Assembly: GCA_002398845.1 (NCBI GenBank)
Contig: DHBY01000091.1
Location: forward strand, 8,105 to 22,572
Reading direction: 5' to 3'
Source of the DNA: Firmicutes bacterium UBA4916
Lineage (GTDB): Bacteria; Bacillota; Clostridia; Tissierellales; Tepidimicrobiaceae
Length of the DNA stretch: 14,468 bases
The notes under the pieces: model-generated
Seen by the model: only the letters and a program-made list of their open reading frames with translations
Told to the model about the DNA's origin: nothing
Database searches by the model: none
In this document: piece after piece, positions 6,790 to 14,454 of the stretch
How the letters are laid out: the number at the start of each line of letters is the position of its first letter
Numbering within the stretch: the stretch's first letter is position 1
Program-made: the position numbers and the translations under genes

Positions 6790-7551
6790 TTGACCAATGA
6801 TTTAAATGATAAAAATATTATTAAATCTGCAATAAAAATATTTAATGTCCTCGAATTGGTCGTTAAAGAAGAAAATATTTCATTAACTGATATAAGTAAT
6901 ACTACAAACTACACTAAAAGTACTACACAAAGAATTTTAAATACACTTAAATACTTAAATTATATAGACCAAGATAGTTCTACATATGAATATTTCCCTA
7001 CTATGAAAGTCTATGCTTTAAGTGAGCATTTGACAATTAACAATATTATTAAAGAAATATCTAGAAAACATTTAGAGGAAATGTCCAAGGAAATAAATGA
7101 AACTATTAACCTCGGCATTTTAGATGGTTATAATATAATCTATTTGAATAAAATTGTTTCTACATCACCTTTAAGAGTAGATGTGGATTCTAGTATGAAT
7201 ATTCCTATATATTGTAGTGCTCTTGGTAAGTCTATGGCTGCATTTAATTCCAATATATTTTCTTTTAAAAATAATTATATAAAATATACGGAAAACACCA
7301 TCTCTTCTGATGAAGACTTTAAAAAAGAATTAGAAGATATTAGAGAAAAAGGATATGCTATTGACAATGAAGAATTTGTAGAAGGATTAATATGTGTAGG
7401 AATGCCAATATTAAATAGTAATGATGAAGCAGTGGCTAGTTTAAGTATATCTATTCCAAAAATTAGATATGAAAATAGAAATATTGAATATTATATTCAA
7501 TTGCTTTCTAAATATACGAAGGGAATATCTAGAGATTTATATAAAAAATAA
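6790..7551 (+). CDS. IclR-family transcriptional regulator
   Basis: A 253-residue IclR-type regulator. The N-terminal winged helix spans about residues 10-68 (SAIKIFNVLELVVKEENISL, TDISNTTNYTKSTTQRILNT). The C-terminal effector domain covers about 78-250 and shows the family landmarks CSALGKSMAA (about 142-151), the AIDNEEFVEGLICVGMPI stretch (about 190-208) and ASLSISIP near 216-223. The start is a TTG at 6790-6792 with AGGGGG seven bases upstream; no better start exists. The gene stands alone on the plus strand, divergent from tetR-RND and convergent with the pan operon, sharing that operon's terminator. IclR proteins bind small organic acids or related metabolites and often control catabolic or transport operons, so the pan operon is the likeliest target. 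This is inference from position, and no shared operator was proven. Confidence 0.92.
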   Translation: MTNDLNDKNIIKSAIKIFNVLELVVKEENISLTDISNTTNYTKSTTQRILNTLKYLNYIDQDSSTYEYFPTMKVYALSEHLTINNIIKEISRKHLEEMSKEINETINLGILDGYNIIYLNKIVSTSPLRVDVDSSMNIPIYCSALGKSMAAFNSNIFSFKNNYIKYTENTISSDEDFKKELEDIREKGYAIDNEEFVEGLICVGMPILNSNDEAVASLSISIPKIRYENRNIEYYIQLLSKYTKGISRDLYKK

Positions 7552-7577
7552 GGAATGCAGCGCATCCCTTATTTTTT
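7543..7577. terminator. Bidirectional terminator between iclR and the pan operon
   Basis: AAAAAATAAGGAATGC (7543-7558) pairs with GCATCCCTTATTTTTT (7562-7577) around a three-base loop, with one mismatch. A runs on the left and T runs on the right make it a rho-independent terminator on both strands. The iclR stop codon TAA (7549-7551) is inside the left arm, and the panF-like gene ends nine bases beyond the right arm. Confidence 0.9.
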
Positions 7578-7585
7578 ATATTCCA

Positions 7586-9073
7586 CTAAACTCCCCAAAA
7601 TAATTCTATTATTTCATCTGATGGTTCTTCCGTAATATTAGAAACTATCACAAATGCAATTAGCGATAATGTCAATGCAGGAACTATAGCATGTAACCCT
7701 AATGGTCTTGGCAAAAAGTAGTCGAAATAAATATATGACCCTATACCTGCAACCATACTTGCCAATGCTCCTTGTTTATTAGCCTTTTTCCAATACAATC
7801 CTAATATAGTTGGCCATAAGAAAGTCGATAATTGTCCCGCTGTGGCAAATAAGTTTAACCACACCATTAATTCTGGTGGATTCATAGATAGTATAAAGAT
7901 TATAATACCTAATATTATTGCCCAACCTGTTGTCCTTCTGGACACTGCCTTTGAATTCTTAGATAGTTCTGGCTTTAAATAATTTATTATTAAATCATTT
8001 ACTATGGCACCAATTACTACTAATAATTGTGAGTCTACTGTTGACATAACTGCTGCTAAAGGACCAGCTAATACTATTCCTGCAATTACACTTGGAAATA
8101 TTTGACTAACTAATGTAGGTAAAACCAAATCTCCTGATTCAATGCCTGAAACTAATGTGCTGCCAAAAGCTCCTACTAGGTGCATTCCAAGTAATATTGC
8201 TATAGATACTATTGTTCCTACCTTTATACCCTGATTTAAACTTTTAGTATCTTTATAACTCATAGCCCTTTGGGAAACACTTGGTAAACCTATGGTGGCA
8301 AAGCCTACTAAAACCCAAAAAGAAGTTACCCAAGTTTTTGTCATAAACCCCTCTTGAACTCCATAGGGAGTAATCATACCAGGATCTATTGCCTTCATAT
8401 TTTGTATAATATTAGACACCCCTCCGCCTTTCACTACTACGGCTATAAATATTACTAATGTAGATATACTCATTACAATACCCTGCAATGTATCATTTAA
8501 AACTACTCCTCTATATCCCCCAATTGCTGTGTGAACTACAACAGTTATACCAAAGAATAACAATCCTGTTCTATAGCTTATTCCAGTAGAACCTTGCAGT
8601 AACCTTGCAGCACCAACCCATTGAGCAGACATAGCGGCAATTAAGAAAAATATAATTGAAAGGGAGGCTACTATAACTACTGCATCACTTCTATATCTTT
8701 CACGTAAAAAGTCTGTTATGGTATTTGCCTCTATTTTTCTAGAAACTATGGCAAATTTTTTGCCTAGCACTGCCAATGTATAATACCCTGTAGGCATTTG
8801 AGCCATTGCTAAAAATACCCAAGCTAATCCATGAGTATAAGCTGTACCTGGACCCCCAATAAAGCTCCCTGCGCTTAAATAGGTAGCAACTAAGGTCATA
8901 GCTAATACAAATCCACCAGTACTTCTTCCTCCAGTCATATACTCATCCATATAACCTTCACCATCAGCAGATTTCGCTGTACTTAATAATTTTGCCGCAT
9001 AAATGCCTATAAGGTACATTAAGGCAAAATATATTATTATCGGTATTAGTGTTCCCCAATTAACAGCTTCCAT
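7586..9073 (-). CDS. panF: PanF-like sodium:solute symporter (pantothenate type)
   Basis: A 495-residue SSS-family membrane protein with about 13 membrane segments. It follows E. coli PanF closely in remembered landmarks: GGRSTGGFVLAMTLVATYLS (48-67) and AGSFIGGPGTAY (68-79) in TM1, LAMAQMPTGYYTLAVLGKKF (88-107), TAIGGYRGVVLNDTLQG (182-198), and the TM8 stretch AGPLAAVMSTVDSQLLVV (336-353), whose Ser/Thr residues form the Na2 sodium site in this fold. It would bring pantothenate or a closely related acid in with sodium. A YhdT-family protein is encoded three bases upstream, the same pairing as in E. coli, which supports the subfamily call. Its Shine-Dalgarno (GGGGG, with a rather long gap) overlaps the end of yhdT. 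It is the last gene of the operon, before the terminator at 7543-7577. In this operon the substrate could instead be pantoate or another related amide. Confidence 0.85.
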   Translation of the reverse strand: MEAVNWGTLIPIIIYFALMYLIGIYAAKLLSTAKSADGEGYMDEYMTGGRSTGGFVLAMTLVATYLSAGSFIGGPGTAYTHGLAWVFLAMAQMPTGYYTLAVLGKKFAIVSRKIEANTITDFLRERYRSDAVVIVASLSIIFFLIAAMSAQWVGAARLLQGSTGISYRTGLLFFGITVVVHTAIGGYRGVVLNDTLQGIVMSISTLVIFIAVVVKGGGVSNIIQNMKAIDPGMITPYGVQEGFMTKTWVTSFWVLVGFATIGLPSVSQRAMSYKDTKSLNQGIKVGTIVSIAILLGMHLVGAFGSTLVSGIESGDLVLPTLVSQIFPSVIAGIVLAGPLAAVMSTVDSQLLVVIGAIVNDLIINYLKPELSKNSKAVSRRTTGWAIILGIIIFILSMNPPELMVWLNLFATAGQLSTFLWPTILGLYWKKANKQGALASMVAGIGSYIYFDYFLPRPLGLHAIVPALTLSLIAFVIVSNITEEPSDEIIELFWGV

Positions 9074-9076
9074 TTG

Positions 9077-9421
9077 TTATTTTCCCCCTTTTTCATTGGC
9101 CATTATATATTCTTCTGCTTCTTCTTTAGTCATCTTATCTAAAGGCATATCTACAAACAGCTTATTTACCATAATAAAGGTCAATATTGTAAACACTACT
9201 GCACCTAATATAGAACTTATAAAGAACCAAGATGGAAAACCTAATATATAGCTATATTCCTCTACGGGTTTAGAGCCTAATCCGTATCCAAAAATATACC
9301 ACCATGCCATATTGATTAATCCTAATATAACTCCATAAATTGCCTCCTTATTGCATTGTTTATACCTTGGATCTTCGATAAATTTACGTTTATTATTAGA
9401 ATCTAAACTTTTATCATCCAT
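9077..9421 (-). CDS. yhdT: YhdT-family (DUF997) small membrane protein, PanF partner
   Basis: A 114-residue protein with two membrane segments, about 28-48 (IYGVILGLINMAWWYIFGYG) and 66-88, joined by a loop with the family's GFPSWF motif (61-66). The QCNKEA segment before TM1 and KLFVDMPLD (87-95) after TM2 match the remembered E. coli YhdT pattern (HKEA, GFPRWF, KFIYRDIPLE). It is longer than E. coli YhdT (about 80 residues), with a charged N-terminal extension of about 20 residues and an acidic tail KMTKEEAEEYIMANEKGGK. The small two-helix YhdT proteins occur next to PanF or other SSS symporters and are presumed to be accessory subunits; their mechanism is not established. AGGAGG lies 11 bases before the ATG, a slightly long spacing. 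It sits three bases ahead of panF. Confidence 0.85.
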   Translation of the reverse strand: MDDKSLDSNNKRKFIEDPRYKQCNKEAIYGVILGLINMAWWYIFGYGLGSKPVEEYSYILGFPSWFFISSILGAVVFTILTFIMVNKLFVDMPLDKMTKEEAEEYIMANEKGGK

Positions 9422-9448
9422 TTCTAAACTTTCCTCCTATCAAATCAT

Positions 9449-10762
9449 TTATTTTTTTACTATATTTCCTATCAAAAATCCTACAAAGGAAATAGCAACC
9501 CAGCTTAAGCCATAATCCGACAATGGTAATTTAGCAATAAACCCACTAATATATATACTTTCAACACCTATTAGTTTTAAATATTCAATTAAACCTTCTA
9601 ATACACCTATTGTTAATGATATATAAACTGCAATTCTCATACCTAAAAGCTTACCCTGCTTAATTCTAATATTTGAAATTAGGGCATAGGATATTGTCAT
9701 TACAATAGCTGGGGGGTAAATTATCTTTAATAATGGATAAGTTAATTTAATTATTGTTTCAAGTCCTAATATACCTACTAAAGCACTTATTATTACAATT
9801 AAAACACTAACTTTTCCATACTCTATTCTTCCATCACTTAATTCTTCATAGAACTGTGATGCAGCCGATGTCAAACCTACAGCACAACTTAAAGCTGCAA
9901 AAACTAAGCCAATATTAAATATAATACCTCCAAAAGTTCCCCATAATTCTACCACAACTGCTGCATATAGTGATGAATATTTTAAATCCTCGAACATTCC
10001 GTATGTGGAAGAACCTATATACATATGTGCAAAATGAGTTATTGCTAAAATTGTAGTACCGATAATTCCTATAATGATTAAATACTTACTTAAATCATCT
10101 TCTTCAAGCCCCTTAAATTTCAAATTATTGATTAATACTCCACCTAATAAAAGAGCTGTCGGTAATTCCATTGTTGAATATCCTTCTAAAAGTCCATATA
10201 TAAAGGGTGGCTCTGTATATAATTTTGCTCCTTGTATTGAAATAGGATTTTTAATTCCTTTAATCACTACTCCTGCCACAATTATTAATAGAACTGGAAA
10301 TAATATCTTACTTATTCTATCCATTAAATTATCCTTATTAGATACAAACCAAAATACTAAACCATAATATAGCATTGAAAATACTATTATAGGTATTATA
10401 GTCTTAGGATTATATCCAGTTATTTGCAAAAATGCTCCCCAGGCAGCTGCACTCATTCTAGGTATAACAAACAGGGGACCTAATACCAAAATCGTTAAAT
10501 TGCAAAATATTGCAGCAAATCTTGGAGAAATTCCTCTAGATAATTCTAGAAAAGAACCTCCTTTTGCTAAAGCAAAGTATCCCAGTAAAGGTATAAAAAC
10601 TGCCGTTATATATATACCTAAGAAAGCTATATATACTGAGCTGCCGCTTTCTTTTCCCCAAGTCATTGACCAAATCATACTTGCAGCACCAAAGTGCATA
10701 GAAAACAAGGCCCCACCTAATGATAAAATAGTTAGTGCTGATAATTTTTTACTTTCCCTCAA
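9449..10762 (-). CDS. Divergent LIVCS (BrnQ-family) cation-coupled carrier
   Basis: About 437 residues with about 12 membrane segments. Two stretches identify the branched-chain amino acid:cation symporter family: LGGALFSMHFGAASMIW (about 15-31) and LGPLFVIPRMSAAAWGAF (about 94-111), the second matching the LGPxxAIPRTAAVS signature. The first departs from the usual FGAGNLIFPP motif, having GAAS in place of GAGN and WSM in place of FPP, so the transported solute may not be Leu/Ile/Val. Start: the longest frame opens at GTG 10771 with almost no space behind the Shine-Dalgarno. TGAGGTGA (overlapping that GTG) is ideally placed six bases before TTG 10760-10762, which I prefer; this drops three residues. 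The gene follows the amidohydrolase gene closely and precedes yhdT by 27 bases. Plausible roles are valine or 2-oxoisovalerate movement to feed or drain PanB. Confidence 0.78.
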   Translation of the reverse strand: MRESKKLSALTILSLGGALFSMHFGAASMIWSMTWGKESGSSVYIAFLGIYITAVFIPLLGYFALAKGGSFLELSRGISPRFAAIFCNLTILVLGPLFVIPRMSAAAWGAFLQITGYNPKTIIPIIVFSMLYYGLVFWFVSNKDNLMDRISKILFPVLLIIVAGVVIKGIKNPISIQGAKLYTEPPFIYGLLEGYSTMELPTALLLGGVLINNLKFKGLEEDDLSKYLIIIGIIGTTILAITHFAHMYIGSSTYGMFEDLKYSSLYAAVVVELWGTFGGIIFNIGLVFAALSCAVGLTSAASQFYEELSDGRIEYGKVSVLIVIISALVGILGLETIIKLTYPLLKIIYPPAIVMTISYALISNIRIKQGKLLGMRIAVYISLTIGVLEGLIEYLKLIGVESIYISGFIAKLPLSDYGLSWVAISFVGFLIGNIVKK

Positions 10763-10790
10763 ATACTTCACCTCAAAAAATTTTTATATT

Positions 10791-12437
10791 TTATTTTCTA
10801 ATATATTCTACTATTCCATCTATCATAGTCATATCAACAGATATTTCATTAATCCTTCTTTCTGGAAAACTCAATATATCTTCAGATAAAACTATTAAAT
10901 CTGCTAGTTTTCCCACTTCGATACTTCCCTTTATATCTTCTTCAAAGGATAAATAAGCACCATTGTAAGTTGCACATCTAATAGCTTCTAATACTGAAAT
11001 TTTTTGAGTTTCATCAGTTTGATATTGTTTCACCCTATCATATCTATTAACTGCAGCATCTATTGTAGCAAGGCCAGCTGGCCCTGATGGAGTATCACTT
11101 GATATAGATGGTTTCATTCCTAAATCTAGCATACTACGTAAAGCTATACAGTATTTCATCCTATCGCCATAAAATTTTTCATAATCCTTACCGCCTACTT
11201 GGATCATTCCTGGATTTACAGAAGGACAAATATTTAATTCTGCCATTCTATGTAACAAATCTTCATCTACGAAAGTACAGTGTTCTATTCTATGTCTATG
11301 GTTTTCTCTAGGATTTTTAGCCAAGGTTTTTTCATATCCTCGTACCATATATTCTACCGCTAAATCCCCAATAGCATGAGCTGTGGCCTGACATTCGGCA
11401 TCATTAATTAATTTTATGTAATCTGCAACTTCATCTTCTTTCCAGCCGAGTATGCCTGGAAGTTCAGGATCATGACTATAAGGTTCCTTCATTGCAGATG
11501 AGGGAGCACTAGAACCTCCATCAATCATAAACTTATTGGCTCCAATTCTAAAGTATTCATTCCCCAATCCTGTTTGAAAACCTAATTTTAAAAGGTTATC
11601 GTTTTCCTTAAGGGAAAATGGTTTCCCATAAATACTGTGTATTAACATATAGGATCTAACCTTAAATTTCCTACTTAAACATAATTTTTGCATTATATGA
11701 TAGGATGATGGCCCACACTCGCCGCAATCATGAATGGATGTAATGCCATTTTTGAGCAAATGTTTATAGGATTTCATAGCTGCTATTTCCTGTTCTTCGG
11801 GGGAATAATCTACTTTTGACCATAAGGCAAAATGTGTATGATCCCTAACCATACCAGTTAGTTTCTTATTCTTTACTTCTACTTCATCCTTTGGAAAATT
11901 ATAAGCATCTTCTGGTTTGTAAACACCTAATTCTTGAAGAGCTAAAGTATTGTATACACAAACATGACCTCCTATATGCATACATTGAACAGGATTATTA
12001 GGAGATACTGAGTCTAAATCTTCAATAGTAGGATGGCGATCTTCCTCTAAATTTTGGGGGTCATATCCCATCATTGAAATCCATTGACCTGGTTTTTTTA
12101 TCTTTACTGCTTGTACAATTTTTTCTTTAATATCTTCTATACTTTTACAAGTATCAGATTTAATATTTATTATTGAAGAACCTGGTTCATTTCCAAAAAA
12201 ACCTGCTAAAATTGGATGGTAATGGCTATCAATAAGCCCTGGAAGCAAAGATCTACCTTTTAAATCAATTAATATTGTTTTTTCATCAATAAGTTTCTTT
12301 AGCTCCTCTGTCTTTCCAACAAATACAATCTTATTTCCTTTAATTCCTACTGCTTCTGCAATTTCATCTTTTTCATTTACCGTTACAACTATTCCATTAT
12401 AAAAACCAATATCTATATACGAGTAATCAAAATCCAT
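10791..12437 (-). CDS. YtcJ-like metal-dependent amidohydrolase (amidohydrolase family 3)
   Basis: A 548-residue protein of the usual length for YtcJ/NfdA-type amidohydrolases. A beta-rich domain is made from both ends (1-65 and about 500-548, closing with GSIEVGKLADLIVLSEDILS). The barrel carries the metal-site landmarks LLPGLIDSHYHP (H72, H74), FMIDGG (303-308), AHAIGD with H354, HRIEHC with H386, and SSDTPSGP with D448. All expected ligands are present, so the enzyme should be active. The family hydrolyses N-substituted amides or formamides; the substrate cannot be told from sequence. It has no signal peptide, so it acts in the cytosol. AGGAGGG stands close before the ATG. It lies between panE and a transporter gene, spaced 52 and 19-28 bases, firmly inside the operon, where standard pantothenate synthesis has no amidohydrolase step. 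Cleavage of pantothenate or a pantoyl/beta-alanyl amide is a hypothesis. Confidence 0.88.
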   Translation of the reverse strand: MDFDYSYIDIGFYNGIVVTVNEKDEIAEAVGIKGNKIVFVGKTEELKKLIDEKTILIDLKGRSLLPGLIDSHYHPILAGFFGNEPGSSIINIKSDTCKSIEDIKEKIVQAVKIKKPGQWISMMGYDPQNLEEDRHPTIEDLDSVSPNNPVQCMHIGGHVCVYNTLALQELGVYKPEDAYNFPKDEVEVKNKKLTGMVRDHTHFALWSKVDYSPEEQEIAAMKSYKHLLKNGITSIHDCGECGPSSYHIMQKLCLSRKFKVRSYMLIHSIYGKPFSLKENDNLLKLGFQTGLGNEYFRIGANKFMIDGGSSAPSSAMKEPYSHDPELPGILGWKEDEVADYIKLINDAECQATAHAIGDLAVEYMVRGYEKTLAKNPRENHRHRIEHCTFVDEDLLHRMAELNICPSVNPGMIQVGGKDYEKFYGDRMKYCIALRSMLDLGMKPSISSDTPSGPAGLATIDAAVNRYDRVKQYQTDETQKISVLEAIRCATYNGAYLSFEEDIKGSIEVGKLADLIVLSEDILSFPERRINEISVDMTMIDGIVEYIRK

Positions 12438-12489
12438 ATTATCCCTCCTAAAAAACCAAAACCAGCTGCTAATGCTTATCTTACTTAAA

Positions 12490-13413
12490 CTATTTATTAT
12501 ATGACTTTTCTTTTAGTAAAATTAAATTAGTAACAACCTCATTATAAGGGGTATCCACACCTAGTTCTTTACCAATTCTTACAATAGCACCGTTAATATT
12601 CATTATCTCTGTTTTTCTATTGTTAAGAACATCTGATAGCATAGAAGAAGTATTTTCGCTTGTTGCCCTACAAACCTCCTTACAATAATCAGCATTATCA
12701 AAATTCAATTTAATATTAGATTTTTTGGCAACCTCTATAGCTTCTGCTACAATATTTTCTAATATCTCTTCACTTTCCCTTGTTTCTAATAACCGTCCAT
12801 TTTTTAAATTAGTTAATGCAGATAATGGATTAATTCCACAATTTACAATCAATTTCTCCCAAATTAATGACATAACATTTTCTGAAATTTTTGCATTTCC
12901 CAATTCATCTAAATTCATAATTCTGTAAATCTCATTTATTCTTTTAGTCTTTTCTCCAGATATTTCACCTAAAACTGTGCCACCATGCCCAGAATGTCTT
13001 ATCTTACCTGGTCCTATGAAACTGGCCCCATTGGCACTAGTGCCTGCAATTATTTGGGAAATATCTACCACCTTATTTATTTTTTCAATATTACCAAGTC
13101 CATTTTGGAGAGTTAAAACAATAGTGTTTTTCCCTAATATACTCTTATTCCCTTCTACAGCTATATCTGTAATTGTAGATTTAACAAAAACAATAGCCAA
13201 ATCTACAATTCCAATAGAACTAGAATCTACAACGGCCTTAACATTTTTAATATACCTTTCCTCATTGTCTTTAACTATACAAAGTCCTTTATGATTAATA
13301 GCATCTACATGTTCTTTAAATACATCTATAAAATATACTTCATGACCATTTTCAGCTAAGATGCCTCCATAAAGACTCCCCATAGCACCAGAACCTATAA
13401 TAGCTATTTTCAT
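12490..13413 (-). CDS. panE: 2-dehydropantoate 2-reductase
   Basis: A 307-residue ApbA/PanE-family enzyme that reduces ketopantoate to (R)-pantoate with NADPH in the cytosol. The nucleotide-binding fold opens with IAIIGSGAMGSLYGG (GxGAMG at 7-12) and FVKS/LTLQNGLGN (76-108) lines its far side. The helical C-terminal domain has WEKLIVNCGINPLSAL with K187, N191 and N195, equivalent to the catalytic lysine and asparagines of E. coli PanE. NTSSMLSDV and KTEI supply S257 and E269, matching the substrate-binding serine and glutamate. All key residues are therefore present. AGGAAG is seven bases before the ATG. It follows panB by 18 bases, the product of one being the substrate of the next. ApbA-family members acting on other 2-oxo acids exist, but the panB neighbour makes the pantoate role likely. 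Confidence 0.92.
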   Translation of the reverse strand: MKIAIIGSGAMGSLYGGILAENGHEVYFIDVFKEHVDAINHKGLCIVKDNEERYIKNVKAVVDSSSIGIVDLAIVFVKSTITDIAVEGNKSILGKNTIVLTLQNGLGNIEKINKVVDISQIIAGTSANGASFIGPGKIRHSGHGGTVLGEISGEKTKRINEIYRIMNLDELGNAKISENVMSLIWEKLIVNCGINPLSALTNLKNGRLLETRESEEILENIVAEAIEVAKKSNIKLNFDNADYCKEVCRATSENTSSMLSDVLNNRKTEIMNINGAIVRIGKELGVDTPYNEVVTNLILLKEKSYNK

Positions 13414-13431
13414 ATTCTCACTTCCTAAATT

Positions 13432-14262
13432 TTATTCGTCAAATCCTTCTACTTTTGCATTAAAACAATATTCTTCTGATGGAAACTCTCCACTAACACT
13501 TTCCTCATGGAATTTATTTAGACCATCTATCATAGCTTGTCTTATATTAGCAAATTGTTTTACAAACTTTGGTTGTAAATTTCCATACATACCAAGCAAA
13601 TCTTGTGTTACTAAAACTTGACAATCAACATAAGGTCCTGCCCCAATACCTAGAATTGGAACACCTAAAGTTTCCTTCAAAACTTTCGCTACTCCTTTTG
13701 GTACACATTCTAAAACAATTGCAAAGACTCCAGCCTTTTCTAAAGCTTTTGCATCCTCCAATATTTTATTTGCAGTTTCTTTCGTATTTCCTTGAACCTT
13801 AAATCCACCTAACATACCAGCAGTTTGAGGTGTTAAACCAATATGGCCCATTACAGGTATACCAGCTGTTACAATAGATTTAACAGTACCTGCCATTTCA
13901 ATTCCACCTTCTAGTTTAACGCAATCACAACCTGTTTCTTTATATATTCTATTAGCATTTTCAATAGCCTTTTCTATACTTACATTATAAGTGCCAAAAG
14001 GCATATCACCAACAATAAAAGTATTTGGAGCACCTTTTACTACTGGCTTAATATGATGAATCATATCATCTAAAGTAACAGCGGTTGTCCCATCATAACC
14101 AAGCATAATCATTCCCAATGAATCTCCAACTAATATAACCTCTACATCACTGTCATCAATAATACTTGCCATAGTATAATCATAACCTGTTACATAAGTA
14201 AACATTCTGCCCTCCTCTTTGTATTTTTTGAAATCCTTCACTGACATTTTCTTTTTTGTCAT
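13432..14262 (-). CDS. panB: 3-methyl-2-oxobutanoate hydroxymethyltransferase
   Basis: A 276-residue enzyme that transfers a hydroxymethyl group from 5,10-methylene-tetrahydrofolate to 2-oxoisovalerate, making ketopantoate; the reaction is reversible. It is a (beta/alpha)8 barrel of normal length. Readable landmarks, numbered from the chosen start: VGDSLGM with D47 and VGDMPFGTY with D86 (magnesium ligands), VKLEGG with K116 and E118, MGHIGLTPQ, GGFKVQG, LECVP with the catalytic E185, and GIGAGP. Nothing essential is missing. The frame opens at TTG 14283, but AAGGAGG at 14270-14276 is inside that extension and ideally spaced for ATG 14260-14262, so the shorter form is chosen. It is the first gene of the six-gene operon, behind a near-consensus promoter and phased direct repeats. 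No panC or panD follows. Confidence 0.96.
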   Translation of the reverse strand: MTKKKMSVKDFKKYKEEGRMFTYVTGYDYTMASIIDDSDVEVILVGDSLGMIMLGYDGTTAVTLDDMIHHIKPVVKGAPNTFIVGDMPFGTYNVSIEKAIENANRIYKETGCDCVKLEGGIEMAGTVKSIVTAGIPVMGHIGLTPQTAGMLGGFKVQGNTKETANKILEDAKALEKAGVFAIVLECVPKGVAKVLKETLGVPILGIGAGPYVDCQVLVTQDLLGMYGNLQPKFVKQFANIRQAMIDGLNKFHEESVSGEFPSEEYCFNAKVEGFDE

Positions 14263-14280
14263 ACCAATTCCTCCTTGCCT

Positions 14281-14314
14281 CAATACGGCTTAATGGTTTG
14301 TAATACGGTTTAAT
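14281..14314. promoter_or_regulatory. Phased direct repeats in the panB leader, candidate operator
   Basis: AATACGGCTTAAT (14282-14294) and AATACGGTTTAAT (14302-14314) differ in one base and are 20 bases apart. TAAT also recurs at 14291, 14301 and 14311 (CAAT at 14281), a 10-base period. Repeats on one face of the helix, covering the predicted start point (about 14311) and the leader, suggest cooperative binding of a repressor. The IclR regulator at 6790 is a candidate, unproven. Confidence 0.45.
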
Positions 14315-14317
14315 AAA

Positions 14318-14346
14318 AGTATATCATCGCTATCTATTTATGTCAA
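14318..14346 (-). promoter_or_regulatory. Promoter of the pan operon
   Basis: On the minus strand TTGACA (14341-14346), exactly 17 bases, then TATACT (14318-14323): a near-perfect vegetative promoter. Start near 14311, with a leader of about 49 bases to the panB ATG. A basal strength this high suggests control by repression. Confidence 0.8.
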
Positions 14347-14405
14347 TGAATATTCTGATTTTTTATTATTATCATGTAATTTTTGTTATTCGTGATATGT
14401 TGGCT

Positions 14406-14449
14406 AAAAAAAAGGTCTTGAAACTTCTAAAAATAAAGGTTTCAAGACC
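14406..14449 (-). terminator. Rho-independent terminator of an unseen upstream gene
   Basis: GGTCTTGAAAC (14414-14424) and GTTTCAAGACC (14439-14449) are perfect 11-base arms around a 14-base loop. On the minus strand the stem is followed by eight Ts (14406-14413). It therefore ends a minus-strand transcript entering from beyond 14468 and isolates the pan operon promoter. Confidence 0.88.
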
Positions 14450-14454
14450 AATGC

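Noticed and set aside
12438..12489. Internal promoter or terminator between panE and the amidohydrolase gene
   Set aside because: The 52-base gap has only a Shine-Dalgarno and a T-rich stretch, with no stem ahead of it and no -35/-10 pair, so one transcript is more likely.
14263..14283. Longer PanB N-terminus from TTG 14283
   Set aside because: The AAGGAGG Shine-Dalgarno lies inside this extension and is correctly spaced for ATG 14262; the extra residues have no counterpart in PanB.
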